Shown: one piece after another, positions 46,393 to 57,881 of the stretch
Position numbering within the stretch: the stretch's first letter is position 1
Layout of the letters: each line of letters starts with the position of its first letter
Assembly: GCA_036346405.1 (NCBI GenBank)
Contig: CM070563.1
Span: 17,961,022-18,025,021, forward strand
DNA length: 64,000 bases
Direction of reading: 5' to 3'
Origin: Phyllostachys edulis
Taxonomy: Eukaryota; Streptophyta; Magnoliopsida; Poales; Poaceae
Notes under the pieces: generated by a model
Seen by the model: only the letters and a program-made list of their open reading frames with translations
The model's database searches: none
Told to the model about the DNA's origin: nothing
Position numbers and translations under genes: made by a program

Positions 46393-49300
46393 TGTAACAT
46401 CCCAAACTAATGGTGTGTGTTTCAAATGTAATAAAATGAGGATAAATTAAAACTTTTGATGCCTCATGATGTCATTTGAAATTTTCTAGAAATTTTCCCC
46501 TAGTAATTCCTATTTCCAAAGAACAATGTTTCTATTGATGGAAAACGTTGTCCTTACAAATTCTATGATCAAGTCTTGTGATAATCCTCTGGAAATATTT
46601 TTCCTATCATCTGGATCATCCTAGTAACCTCTCTGCAAAATCTTATAATTTTTAGATTTTGTTTGCTATTTCAAATGGGCAAGTCAAACCAGTTTGAATT
46701 CTGGTCAAACCCCTAGCCCTGCAGCTTGTGAATTTTCTGGAGAGCAATGCACTGCATAAAAATTTCTGGAAAAATTACAAAAGGTTGTCCTCTGGTCCAT
46801 AAAGCTTCCATAAAAATTTTGGAATGTTTGGAGCTCCGGAGCTACCTCCAAAAATTCCCAAACTTCTCAGCCTTTTTAAATCAAAACTCAAAGCACTGTT
46901 CATCGGGCTCAGACCACACATCTGACTCGGGCTCCGACCCGAGACAACTTGGCTAGGCCCAACCATCTCACCCGCACGTCACATGCAGCCGTCCGATCGC
47001 GCATCAACGGCCGCGATCGCGTACCGCTTCACCAAGTTATAAAATCGCGCGCACAAGATCCAACGGCTCGCGTCGACCCCTTTTCGCCCGAGCTCGCGAC
47101 CGTGTTGTGTCTCTGCGTCGCGGGACCCACCTGTAAGTCCCGTCTCCTACATCTGGCTCGCGGGCAGGAATCTGGTGCCACGCGCCCGCCTCGCCTCTGC
47201 CGCGCCCCCGTCCCCGCCAGTCACGCCGTTCGCGCACCGCCCTCGTCGACCTATCCGGGAGCATCGCCATCTCACGCCGTCTCTACTCCGTCTCTTGCCA
47301 GAGGATAATACCACTCCCTCGCCTCCTTTTCCCCTCATTCTTCCTCTCGGGGCTGAGGAAGAAGAGGCTCGTTCGAGCTCTAGTCTTTGGTAAGTGCCGC
47401 ATCTCTGCGTCCTTTAGGTTCCACCTTGCGTGCCGTTTCCATTTTTGGCTAATGCAGCCCGTGTTTGCTTGTGTAGCACCCGGAACGCCTGTGTGCCATC
47501 CTTCGGCCTTGAGCGCGCACCAGAGCTTCGCGCCATGTCCATCTTTGCCATTCTCGTCTCCGGTGAGTCCTGCTCATGCTCTCGCGTGTCATCTTGTGCC
47601 CTTTGATGTTAGTAACAAAACCCCTCCTGTAATTTGTCGAATGCTTCACAGGAGCTTGAGGATTTTGGGTTTTCCCCTTCCACGGCCGTGAGAACGCCTT
47701 CTTCTCCGGCGCCGATCTGGTAAGGCATTTCTCGATTGCCTTCATTTGCACCATCTAGGCACCTCTCTTGAGGTTCTTCACCAGCCTTTTGCCTGTCTGG
47801 TTGCTCAGGGTGACCCCTCCACGTAAAGCTCTCCGCCGCCGTCGCCATTGCCGGCAACTGCCTCTCCCTGAGCTTCACCGGCCTCCCTGTCCCTCTGGTG
47901 AGCTTCACTAAGTCCTCTAGTATCTCTTGAATGCTTTGCTTGGGTCAATGCGTCATCGGAGCATGGCGTGCACCTAAGTCGTATGGTCGCCTCCGCTCAT
48001 GGGTGTTGTTGCCGCTACTGATCGCCCTGACTCGGTGGGTGGTACCCTTAACCGACGCCCCGTGAACCCGTTCTTGGCCTTATTTCGTGCCGCCGAGGAC
48101 GCATCGCTGGTGAGACGCAAGGCGATCTTGATGCGTTGTCGAGGCGGCCAGCGATTCTTTATGCAGACGATGATTAGCCTTTAATGATGTTGATTAGCAT
48201 TTAAAACAGATCTTTGTCGGCAAATCAATCATTAGCAGGTTTCTTGTATGGCTTACATGTGGGCCCGAGGCCATTAGTGCATAGTGATCCTGCTGTGAAC
48301 CCGTGGACCCAGTTCATGGTTTTCGGTCCATGCACTATGCATGTGGACCGTGCTAATGACAGATGGACCCCACCTGTCAGTCCATTTAAAATCCATTGGT
48401 TTAATAGAAAATCGCACTGTTCTTGGGACCCCACTGGTCAGTGGCTAGGGCTAGGCTAACTTGGGTATTAAAAGTATTGCATGTATTATAAATTCCGAAA
48501 TGCTTTATTTGTGAACCTAAAATTGGTTAAACTTCAAAATTTCATAAGTGATTCATTTTAGCTCCAAAATTGATGATTCAAATTTTGTTAGTTTCATTTT
48601 TAAATGTACTTTATTATAAAAATGAATTGAATCTTGTTACTGTTACAGAAAACATTTTTGGTAAAATTACTTTAGGTTTAGTATTATTGTTGCACTAAAA
48701 ATTGCACTAAATTTAAAAATACATAAGTATTTCTCTGTAACTCCAAAAAGAGTAAAATAAATTTTGTTAGAATCCTCTATTAGTGTAGTTTATTGTAAAA
48801 TAGGTTGTGAACATTATACTCTTGCTGAAAATCTCATTTTACATGTAACTTGAGTACTACTTTCACAACTTTGAAAAATCATAGGAAATTCATCTTAGCT
48901 CCAAATGAGGTGAATCAAATTCCGTTGTTCATCTCATGTGGTGCTCTTCCTACCATAAAAATTTCAAGTGCACCGCTGTTCTGGAAATTTTCACCAAAAT
49001 AATTAATTAGGATGAACAGTAACCGGTGACAATTAAAATTCGATTTTCCTGAAATCTGGCATTCCAACTGTTATAACTTTTGCATAGAACATCCAAATGA
49101 ATTGATTCTTGTTGCTTAATTCACATAAAATCATGCTCTACCTTCTGTGAAGTTTTCATAATTTTTGGACGGCTTTGAATTTTTGGGTCTTTTCGGTGTT
49201 ATTCGTTCTTATTGTGCTTTCGATTTCTTTCGCTAGGTTCAAACGATATTATTGATTGCGCGAGTGACCCTCTGCAGCAAGATAATCAACCCCAGCAAGG

Positions 49301-50952
49301 CAAGCAGTTTGATCATAAATGTCCTATTACTTTCAAGTCTAATACTTTGTTTATAAATTGTATGTATGCATGCTTTTGTGTCAAAGTAATTTTCCGATTA
49401 GAGGTAGCTATTCCTATTGCATGGTTGCCCTTAAATTGTTATCCCTGCCATAAAACATAAGTTATTAATATCGCTGGTGAATTAGAGCCCGGTGATTTAA
49501 TTATGCTCTTTTATTGTCTTTGCGGTGTCATGCTTAGAATTGCTTAGCTACCGGTAGAATTGGGCGGTTATCGACTTAGTCGGTAACCTTAATCACACAA
49601 AATTATCATTATCATTATGCTCAGCACTTTGTGCTTTGTTACTTTATAAAGTCAAAAACTGAAAATAAAAATGAAATGTTTGAGACTTGGGCGCAATGGT
49701 TGATGGTGTGAATTTATGGTGTGATGGAATGGTGCCCAAGTCAATCAAGGACCGAGTTACTTGCGCCACCGTACTGAGCAATTTGCGTACTAACCACATG
49801 AGAGGGATATGGGACCTCTCTTGACTTAGTACTTTAACGTGTGTTAGCTCCGGGTCGCATGGTGGATATGTGCGTTGTGTTGAAAAAGAAACTTGTGTGT
49901 GTTTGGGTGAGTAGTGGTGGAGGTTATCCACTGCAAGGAGCATCGTCCTTTATAAGGAGATGAGCATCTTTGATGACTCCGCATCAACATATGGGGCTTC
50001 CTCCCATATGGGCGACTCGTAGTTAATACACAATATTGGAAACGCCTCGTAGGACTTAGCTCCGCTGGCATACCAAAGGAAGTGTGCTTTATCGCGTGGC
50101 ATTAAGGAGCGGTCTGACATGTGGGTACATTGGTACACCCTGCAGGGTTCAAACTATTTGAATAGCCTCGTCCTAGGTTATGGACATGCTTGGATACGCC
50201 CCGTGAGAACTAGACTATAACATTTAATTAAAACTTGATGTGGGTGGTATGAATGGGGAATTCATGCTATTGTTGTGGTGGCTATTGGGTTAGCCACTTC
50301 CAGGATGTCTTGTTATTAATTGTTACTTATTTATCACTGTTTTTATCAAATAAAATCAGATTGTAAAATTGCTTTCAATCTATTACATTATTGCAAAAGA
50401 AAACTTGCTTTATGTTGAAAATGAGTCTTGAGCCTGCTCCACTTAAATAAGCTTGCATGTAGCTAATTGTATAGGCCTGTTACTCTACACGTAAGTCTTG
50501 CGAGTACAATTTTTGTACTCATTTGCTATGCTTTTAATGTAATTGTTGCAGAGGAAGAAGTGGAACCCCAAGGGTTGCACTTTTGTGAGATGTGCTGCGG
50601 CTTCGACGACTAGGTTGGTGGCTTGGTTGGTTGCCTTGTGGGTTAAGGCATACTAATCGGCTTTTGTTTATCGCCATCTTATGGCACATTGCTTTCGCTG
50701 TTATTTTAGACTCTTTAGATGTTTTTGGCCGGTCGGCCCGTTTGTAATAACTTTATACTGTATGTCTTTTGGATCGTTTAAGTTGCGCTTTGGATTCTAT
50801 GTGTTGAATGGAATTGATGCATGATTTTTGTATGGGGTATGTGTACTGCATTTTGGGAAGTACATATGCGCTGAGAGTCGTGATATTTGATTTGTAATGC
50901 TTGAATCATCTTAATGGTTAAGTATTACAAGTTAAATACCTGAGTTCTCACA
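46393..50952 (+). mobile_element. Solo LTR, 4.56 kb, TSD TGGTG
   Basis: It starts tgtaacatcccaaactaatg and ends ctgagttctcaca. tggtg flanks both sides (46388-46392 and 50953-50957). The interior has a GC-rich, promoter-like part at 46.95-47.9 kb with gggacccacctgtaag-like words, then AT-rich sequence. Near 50.5 kb it has the gagtacaatttttgtactca palindrome. There is no gag or pol. Short open frames at 46949-47470 and 47609-47908 are compositional. It is similar in ends and size to the LTR at 38073-42842. Confidence 0.88.
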
Positions 50953-51138
50953 TGGTGGTGGGCGCGCACCGGCGGTAGTTACCTGGTGGCCGAGGCCAGG
51001 GAAGAGCACGGCGAGCCAAACCACAGCGCCGCAGGCGCACTAAATAGAAACGTTGTGATTGATCGAGATGCAAAGTAGTAATAAATCAAATTGGATTACT
51101 GGAGTGCAGCACGCAGCTTGTAGTGGATGGTACGCACG

Positions 51139-51350
51139 GTGACGAAGCAGTCATGGAAGAGCATGTGGACAAGGCCGGTGACCATCCTCTTGTCCCAGGC
51201 CATGTGGGCCTAGACGAGCCCCTGGATGATGCCCTCCACGCTCATGTTGCCGCACTTGCCAGCGTAGTAGCTGTCCTCCATCTGCTGCCTGCGGCAGCAC
51301 CCAGCCGACGACACCAAAACCACGACGACGGCGACCAAAGATGCGAGCGG
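51139..51350 (-). pseudogene. Class III peroxidase, N-terminal exon fragment
   Basis: The minus strand from 51350 reads a hydrophobic signal-peptide core (LVAVVVVLVSSAGCC). It continues MEDSYYAGKCGNMSVEGIIQ, GLV, a TAG, then AHMAWDKRMVTGLVHMLFHD and CFVT. H-x-LFHDCFV is the distal haem-pocket motif of plant secretory peroxidases (catalytic Arg normally three residues before the His; here the context is GLVHMLFHDCF, so the Arg position is not conserved, as in one atypical subgroup). The rest of the enzyme is absent. The stop is probably a CAG-to-TAG change. The fragment sits on the minus strand inside the Pack-MULE, consistent with capture of a first exon. Confidence 0.8.
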
Positions 51351-51359
51351 AGCCAGACC

Positions 51360-51810
51360 CAGGCCAATGCCTCAGACGATCTAACACCTCTCCAATCGAA
51401 CCGTGCACGGGCGCACTAGCGTGCGGGGTTGAGCCGGGGCATGGGCGCGGCAGCGGGCACTAGCAACGGTAGCAGGCCAGGGCACCAATGGTGGGGTGGC
51501 ACAAGAACCATGGCGTAAGCTTCGACTGGAATCACCAGGGAGAAAATCTCTAGCAAGAAAGAATAGAGGTAGGGGGAAAAGGAAAGAGGAATGAGGAAGA
51601 AATGAAGCAATGGGGAGAAAGAGAGGAAGCCAAGAGGCAACAGGAGGCGCTATGAGGGAGCTTTAGTAGGGAGCAACAACATCAGGAGAAAAAGTAACGG
51701 AGGAAAGAAGGAATAGAGAAAAGAAATGGGGCAGAGAAGAAGAACCAGGAAGAAATGGGGAATGGGAATGCCAGGGGCAAAATTAATAATTCACGTTATT
51801 TATCTCTCCC
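51360..51810. other. Pack-MULE cargo, right part
   Basis: Purine-rich (agaaagag-aggaag words) with a short GC part at 51410-51480. No protein recognised. It would be the 5' flank of the captured peroxidase in minus sense. Confidence 0.4.
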
Positions 51811-52799
51811 CTCTAGACCAAAAATGATATAATAGTGCCCTCGGTGTCCTACAGCAAAATTACACGTTTTTACGATGTGTTCTAGTGAAACAACGTTTTT
51901 TGGATGTCCATTGGCAAAAGACGCATATTTGCAGTGTCCTGTAGCCAATTTTCCCTTCTCATTTTTTTCCTTGCCTCAGCATGGTAGGCTGCAGAATTCC
52001 GATGAAGGCACAGTGCACATGCATGCAATAGATGAGTGCATGGCTCGACTACATGCATGCATCAGGTGCATGCATCGACTAGCAGCACAAAACTACAAGC
52101 TAGGAGCAAGTGGCGGTAGGGGCAAGGGGAAAAGGTGGGGGCGGCGAGGGCTTGGGGCTGCCGCGCCCCCTTTGGTCCATTTATGGCACCGACCCATCTT
52201 GGGCCATAGTGCTGCGGGCCGAAAGCCCATGGCATAGGTTTTCTCCTTTTTTGCATAAAACCCACTAAAGACCTTTAATTCCCTCTCTTACTTCAATTAA
52301 CTACTCTAAAGGGTTTTGGGATATTACAATTTTGGGTTGTTGCCCTCGATGCAAACATAAAAAAAACGGCATGAACGACAACTCTTTTCTTTTGCTCCTC
52401 TTCTCTCATTCTTCCTCTTATGTCCTTCTTCCTTCTTCTCTACGGTCCTACCACTTCTCTTCTACCGGCCCTAGGATCGACAACCGAGGGCAAGCAATGA
52501 TAGCGACTTAGCAGCGGGGTTTGGCGGCTCGAGCAACGGCAACTAAGCGGTGATAGTAGCCGAGGGCTAGGCTAGGGTGACCGCTAGGGTTTTACGGCGC
52601 TGCTGCCTTCCCTTTTATACCCACACGTATGCTTGTAGCAAGTCAAGGGCAAGTCGACTGGGCACGCTTGCCGTGACCGCCTCGGTCTCAGTATTTTTTT
52701 TGTCCCTTCTCGCTACTCTTTCTTGCTTACAAGGAAACCATATATTACAGTGGCATCACACAGCGCACTACCAGAAAGCAAGTATTCCCTCATGGTTAA

Positions 52800-53100
52800 A
52801 AACTATCAAGCTTAAATTTCCCGACGGGTAACCGTCAGGAAAAACCTCTCAGCCCTAACTGGAAAGGAAAATTAAATTTGGCTGACGGCACCCTGTCAGG
52901 AAAATTAAACCTGATGGTATTACCTGTCAGGCAAAATAGGATTTTCCGGACACGTATCACCGTCAAGAAAAATAAAGCTGGCGGTTTTTACCCGTCAGGA
53001 AAATGTATTTTATTGACTGTTCTGTTTCGACCCATCAGCAAAATTTATTTCCATGACTTGCCACCAGGAAAGTAAGCCTGACGGTTTGTACCCATTAGAA
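52800..53100. repeat. CACTA subterminal repeats
   Basis: Repeated short units of cctgacggt/accgtcagg followed by aaaa: for example gacgggtaaccgtcagg, gctgacggcaccctgtcagg, cctgatggtattacctgtca, ggcggtttttacccgtcagg and cctgacggtttgtaccca. Multiple direct and inverted copies next to a CACTA end are the binding array for the element's TNPA-like protein. Confidence 0.75.
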
Positions 53101-53495
53101 AAATTCATGTATGTTACAGAAGATTTTTTACAGCAGACATTCCATTTATAGCAATCAACTTGCGAGATAAGCATTGATATTTGAATCTTATACATCCATT
53201 CATCATATAATCAATTCAACAACACCATCCATGCATCTATCAAGAAACTTATAATCAATGAACAAACATATAAAAAGTTCAGCTTTCATAGACAATCCCT
53301 AGCCAGTACATCATTCATGTTCACTACCACAAGTATATCCATTCATAAACTTCACTTCTAGATTGGTCCATCCATCCAAAAGACATCTAAAGTCAAGTGC
53401 CACATACAAAAGTCACATAAGTCTTCATTTCCATAATATTCAAGTTTGGCTAGTCAAAAGAATTGCAAGAGATCACCGAAATTCATGTGGGACAA

Positions 53496-53654
53496 CTAGT
53501 TGTGTCCTTCGTAGGCATCGTTATTGGTAGCATGGCTATTGTCGCCATCAATGTCACCACAGTAGTTGTCCCTGTCATTTACATTAGTGTTACCATCAAC
53601 AGCACCGTCGTCTGGTTGTGAGCCCACATGGGAGGAACCAGTCCCAGTCCCTTG
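53496..53654 (-). pseudogene. Last exon of a CACTA ORF
   Basis: After a caccttgcag acceptor, a 52-residue open stretch in phase 0 reads QGTGTGSSHVGSQPDDGAVD ... ATNNDAYEGHN and ends at TAG (53496-53498). It is an acidic, Asn/Asp-rich tail. Its position, about 0.7 kb from the CACTA end and in the same sense as the transposase domain, suits the C-terminus of the transposase. The exons between it and 57.9 kb are not visible. Confidence 0.5.
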
Positions 53655-54274
53655 CTGCAAGGTGAATACATTATGTCAACTTGAGTTGAAGAAGTCGTCA
53701 AGGTTTGTAATGTTGGTTCAATTATCACAATCCTATATTAAATACCCATCCCACAATATCATGTCTTGTGGTAGTGAAATGTGCACCCTACCCCTAGATC
53801 TTCCAATACAAAATGTGCACTCCTGGACCTACTAAGTTAACAAATCATGGCAACTACTCAAGAGTATTTAAGCTTAAAATAGTCAGCTTTAGAACATGTG
53901 AGGCTTGGCATATACTCAAGATTAGTTTAGCCTCGCAAACAGCTCACAAGTATGGGTGCACTAACTAGCAAAAAAGTCATTTGCCACCTTACCATCAACT
54001 ATAATTAAATGAGATTCAAGTTAGGCCCATGTTTAGAACATTTAACATGAGTCCACTCGCTCAATACTGCACTGCTTGTCAACAGTTTGGCACACCAAAA
54101 AAATATTAGTTGTCTAATACAAATGGTCCTCCATGTAACAAAGGTGATAGATAGAAAGTACCATTTGAAGTTGAACTATGCAAAAGTTCATGAATTATCT
54201 GTAATACATCATCATAGTGTGCAATTGACATATTGTACTGTGACTTCATAGCTCAAAAACGAGCGACAGCAGAT
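53655..54274. other. CACTA interior, no exon recognised
   Basis: AT-rich, intron-like. No coding piece of the transposase was found here on the minus strand. It ends at the LTR inserted at 54275. Confidence 0.4.
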
Positions 54275-56527
54275 TGTAATATCCCGTCTAAACATAAAAC
54301 AAATAAGTGATTACTACTGAATTCAAATAGAATTAGAAAGGAAAATTTTGGAATTTTGGGAGAGAAATGGGCCGCCAACCCATAATCTAGTAGGGGGAGT
54401 CGACCATAGTGGCCCAAGGCCCATGAGTGTGCTGGCTACCCACTAGAACACCAAACCCTAGACACACTGGCACTTTAGCACGACGTGGTACTATAGCACG
54501 CCGTGGTTAGTGTATCGTGGTGCAGTTACTGTAGCGCCACCTCCCCTTGCGCCTCCACTCCCTCCCCCTATAGTTGCTCCTCCTTGTGCCTCTCCCTACC
54601 AAACCCCTCCAGCACCGCCCCTCAGACTTGGTGCTATTGCTGCTGTCCAGCAAGGAGGAGAAGATCTAGCAAGGAAAAAGAAAGGAGGAAGAGAAGAGAA
54701 CAGGAAAGGAGGAGTATCTCACGGGGTATTGAGATCTTCATCGTAATCTCTTAGGGTAACAATCTAGAACACTTTAGTTGTCCCAAAGATAGTCATGGTT
54801 CAGTTTGTAGAACGATAGATCAATGGGAAGGGTAGATGAATTTCTGTCCAAGTTCATCAGGTTTAGGGCAGAACATTGTGGGGACTATTAGGGGTACTTA
54901 GACTCAGAATTAGGGTTTAGTGTAATTAGAGAAAAGTTAGGTTATCACGTTAGATTTCTAGGATGGTTTGGATCATTAAAATAGGAGAAGCGAGCGAGAA
55001 GATATGGCCTCCGGAAGGCTGCTATCTAGATTCTGGACGTAGATGGCATACTTCGTGTAGTTGGGTCGATTTCGTTTAGGAATTGGTAAAATTAAATATT
55101 GGTTTCAACTTGAGTATTGTAGGAATTTTTGGGTAGATTCCAGAAATCATATTATTCATATATGTTCTAGCTGTAGAATTAAAAATATAAAATTTTGAAA
55201 CGGATTGTTCTGACAGAATTTAGAACGGTTTTCGGGTAAAGAAATGGAGTAGAAAATAGTAGAATCAGAGTTTCATTATAACTAGGAAAATGTAGGTGGC
55301 TTTGTGAGGATTCCATAAAGTCTTGGATGGACAAATTTGGAGTTCAAATGAGTAAGATACGGCCGTTTTACTACTAGGACAGCGGGTAGTGCGTCTAGTA
55401 GTAGTGGGTTAAAACAAGTCGGTTTGGTGTAGACGTGCGAGGACGGTTAGAATAAAGCATTGGTGCTGTAATGTATGATTTTTAGTTGTGTTTTGGATTG
55501 TTTGTCCAGGGAGTGTGGTCTCGTGTGCATTACCGTTGTTTCCCTTTCCGGTGTCACAAGGGTAAACAGGCAAGTGCATGGTAAACGGTGGTCCTTGGTT
55601 CATCACTGTATGCTTTACCATTTATTACCATTATATTGTTGTGCTTTTACTTATTTAATTGCAAGTAATGTTAATGGTCATTATTTATTCCTTTCTGTTG
55701 GATATGATTTTGTTGGATAATGGTAATGTTGATGAAACTATGAGTATTTGTGCATTCATAACATCATTGCATATGAAAAGGTGATTATGTTGATCACAAC
55801 TCCACGGGAGTGGAGGAGATCCCCGATCCTTAAGGAGGATGGGCTTGAGAGTGTGTCATCGACGGGTGAACACTTATGCTATACCAGTATACACAAAAGA
55901 AGTGCATGTGGACATGTAGTATAGAGATGCATGGAATGAAAGATGGTTGATGATTGTGTATGTGAATAAAGAAAGAGAATTGAATGATTGAACATAAGAA
56001 TAAAGAAAAGAGAACAATTAATGTTGATGATGATATTGTGTATTGCTGATTAAGCATTGTTCATTGCTTACTTTTGTGTTTGCTGAGTCGTGGACTCACC
56101 CTTGCTCTACTATTGTTTTTAGGTGATCATTGACGACGCTTCGCTTGGGATGGGTTAGCAATTGGAATACTGCTCACACTCAATTACTTGATTACTTGCC
56201 ATGAGAAAACTTTACCTTAGAGTGATGGTTTAATATCTTAGACTATGATAGAAATTGATTTATTCTAGATGATTAATTGGAACTAGTTCATTCATTCGAT
56301 AGACTCTGTTTGATTGATTTTTGCTGAAGTCTTGGATTTCTATTATGCTTTGCTATCTAGAGTTTAAATGTCTGTGTTTGCCATGTCGTTATTTATATGT
56401 TATTGTGACCCGTGGACGGGTGTTTGTATTCAATTGCTTGCTGGAATTTATTGTTAATGGTTGTTAAAATTAGTAGTTAGGGTAGTTTGGTGGCATTCCG
56501 GGCGCAATGTTGGGCCGAGGTGTTACA
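54275..56527 (+). repeat. 5' LTR (2253 bp), family A
   Basis: TGTAATATCCCGTC... to ...GGCCGAGGTGTTACA, directly followed by a tRNA-Met primer site. Its start resembles the LTR at 62886 (tgtaatatcctgttc). Its end is the inverse of the starts at 23491, 27460 and 58671. It contains the family signature ggactcacccttgctctact. No gene; the Ser/Cys-rich and Pro/Ala-rich frames near 54500-54750 lie on a cct/gga-biased tract. Confidence 0.85.
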
Positions 56528-56529
56528 GT

Positions 56530-56541
56530 TGGTATCAGAGC
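56530..56541 (+). other. Primer-binding site (initiator tRNA-Met)
   Basis: tggtatcagagc, 2 bases after the LTR end at 56527. It fixes the orientation and the 3' edge of the LTR. Confidence 0.92.
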
Positions 56542-57881
56542 AGGCTTTAGGTCCATGGTGAATAGATTAACAACTTAGGCAACCTAAAATTGCTAAATTT
56601 TGTTTTAGGACTAGTAAAATCAACTAAAATTTGCTAATGGTTAATTAACTTAAAATTTGACACAATAGTGCATAGTAGGATGGGTATGGGATGAGTGTTG
56701 CCTTTACGCTTCTGATATGTTGTAATATTGATGTATCAGTTGATATTAGTTCTTTGAACTTATTGTGTGTTGTTGATTCTAGATGATAGTCGATGTCAAG
56801 AGGTAGAGATCTTAATTGTGTCCATGGGCATTGCCAGGTTATGCCACCGTTCGTGTTATGTGGATAGTGATTTGTTTACCTCGGGTAAACTAGTTAAATG
56901 TGTTGAGGGTGGGTTTCTTTGGGAAAGGTTATTGTTTTTCCTTGGATTTGCATTTGGTTATTGTGACTACTTGCTGGTGGTTGACGAATTTTTTTTGGAT
57001 AGCGGTTACAATGCAATTGGTGTGTTTGCATTGGTATTTATTGGTTCCCAAAAGCAATCATTTGTTTTTCTGACTGACGAGTTGTTTTTCTTTTTGTGAA
57101 TGTTGTTGATTTGCAAGGTTGATCTTTTATTGGGAAGTTCGATTTTTCTTGTTGAGAAACATGACTCATTGTTTCGTTGGGTATTTTGAATAACATAAAT
57201 AATCATTTGCAAGTTCTTTATCATGTGAAGCTTTGACCGTACGTATTTCTTTTGGGTTAATTTAAGTGATTACGTTTAATGCCTCACTTTTATGAAAGGA
57301 AGTGTTAAAACCCCTTTTTGTGGTGTCTTGTTATGCTTATGAGAGAGGTTATAATTAAAGGAATTAATTGATATGGTATGAGTTATCAAGTTGGGTTAGT
57401 AGCATGGTGCTAAAATTATTCTTAACTGACATCCATGGAAGTGAAATTGATTAATTTGATGTTGTCATGTATTTGTTACATTATGATTTTTAAATAAGAG
57501 TCTATCCATACCTGTTTAGAACCTATGAATTGTTAAGAAGTGTAGAATGTTAATCAACCGGTTTGATCATTAAGATTGTTTAATTTGCTAAACCAGTTGG
57601 AGAAAATGGGTAAATTGGTCTTGTTAGCATTAATCTGACTGTTAGGGATGGTTAAGTTAACCAGGTGCTAGATCATTGCCTTAGTAGATGTTAATCTTGA
57701 AATTGGTTTCTATTTGACTATTGGATGATCTTATATAAATGCTAGGCTTACCTAATTCTTGTTATGCTAAAATGATTACAACATGTAAAATGACTAGATT
57801 AATGTTGATGTATCGCTTTGTGAAACCTTGTCTTACTGAAGATTATGTTATTAAATATGTAATAATATTTTGCACTAGTTT

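Larger units (their letters stand above)
46028..51955. mobile_element. Mutator-like element (Pack-MULE type), 9-bp TSD
   Basis: Inverted repeats of ~145 bp lie at 46028-46172 and 51811-51955. Both start, inward, gggaaaattggcta-aggaca and pass through cactagaacacat and cgtaaaaacgtgtaatttt-like words to gggcactattatatcatttt. Identical 9-bp flanks, ttctcattt, are at 46019-46027 and 51956-51964. Long TIRs plus a 9-bp duplication define MULEs. Without the solo LTR inside it the element is ~1.36 kb and contains host-gene-like GC-rich sequence, including a peroxidase piece, and no transposase: a Pack-MULE. Confidence 0.88.
27460..52328 (-). mobile_element. Solo LTR of family A, TSD ATTTT, split by two large insertions
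   Basis: It starts tgtaacaccctggcccaaca and ends ...gggatattaca. The 5 bp on each side are identical: atttt at 27455-27459 and 52329-52333. Its own sequence is 27460-28792, 45521-46027 and 51956-52328, about 2.2 kb. No internal retrotransposon sequence or second LTR belongs to it, so it is a solo LTR from LTR-LTR recombination. It holds the Tat element and the Mutator-like element. Confidence 0.85.
24582..52749 (-). mobile_element. Family A LTR split by insertions (outermost level of the nest)
   Basis: The pieces are 24582-25020, 25976-27454 and 52334-52749, about 2.33 kb in total, which matches other family A LTRs here (2253 and 2376 bp). The inverted 3' end begins cccaacactgagccc, lacking the first ~10 bases (TGTAACACC); the 5' end is ...ccatatattaca at 52749. 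The middle piece repeats, with changes, the ccactcctgtggaatgccta block of the fragment at 23491-24581. It hosts an LTR fragment at 25021 and the whole nest beginning at 27460. Confidence 0.55.
54275..57880 (+). mobile_element. LTR retrotransposon, 5' half only (family A)
   Basis: LTR plus PBS plus ~1.3 kb of AT-rich leader-like sequence (56542-57880) with no recognisable gag or pol. The 3' LTR is missing; the boundary with the CACTA transposase domain near 57880 is approximate. Family A elements here have 2.2-2.4 kb LTRs. Lineage cannot be set without pol. Confidence 0.6.

Noticed and set aside
56767..57099. 110-residue hydrophobic plus-strand frame after the primer-binding site
   Set aside because: Phe/Leu/Val-rich from T-rich sequence, no gag motif, and the opposite strand is also open; treated as leader sequence.
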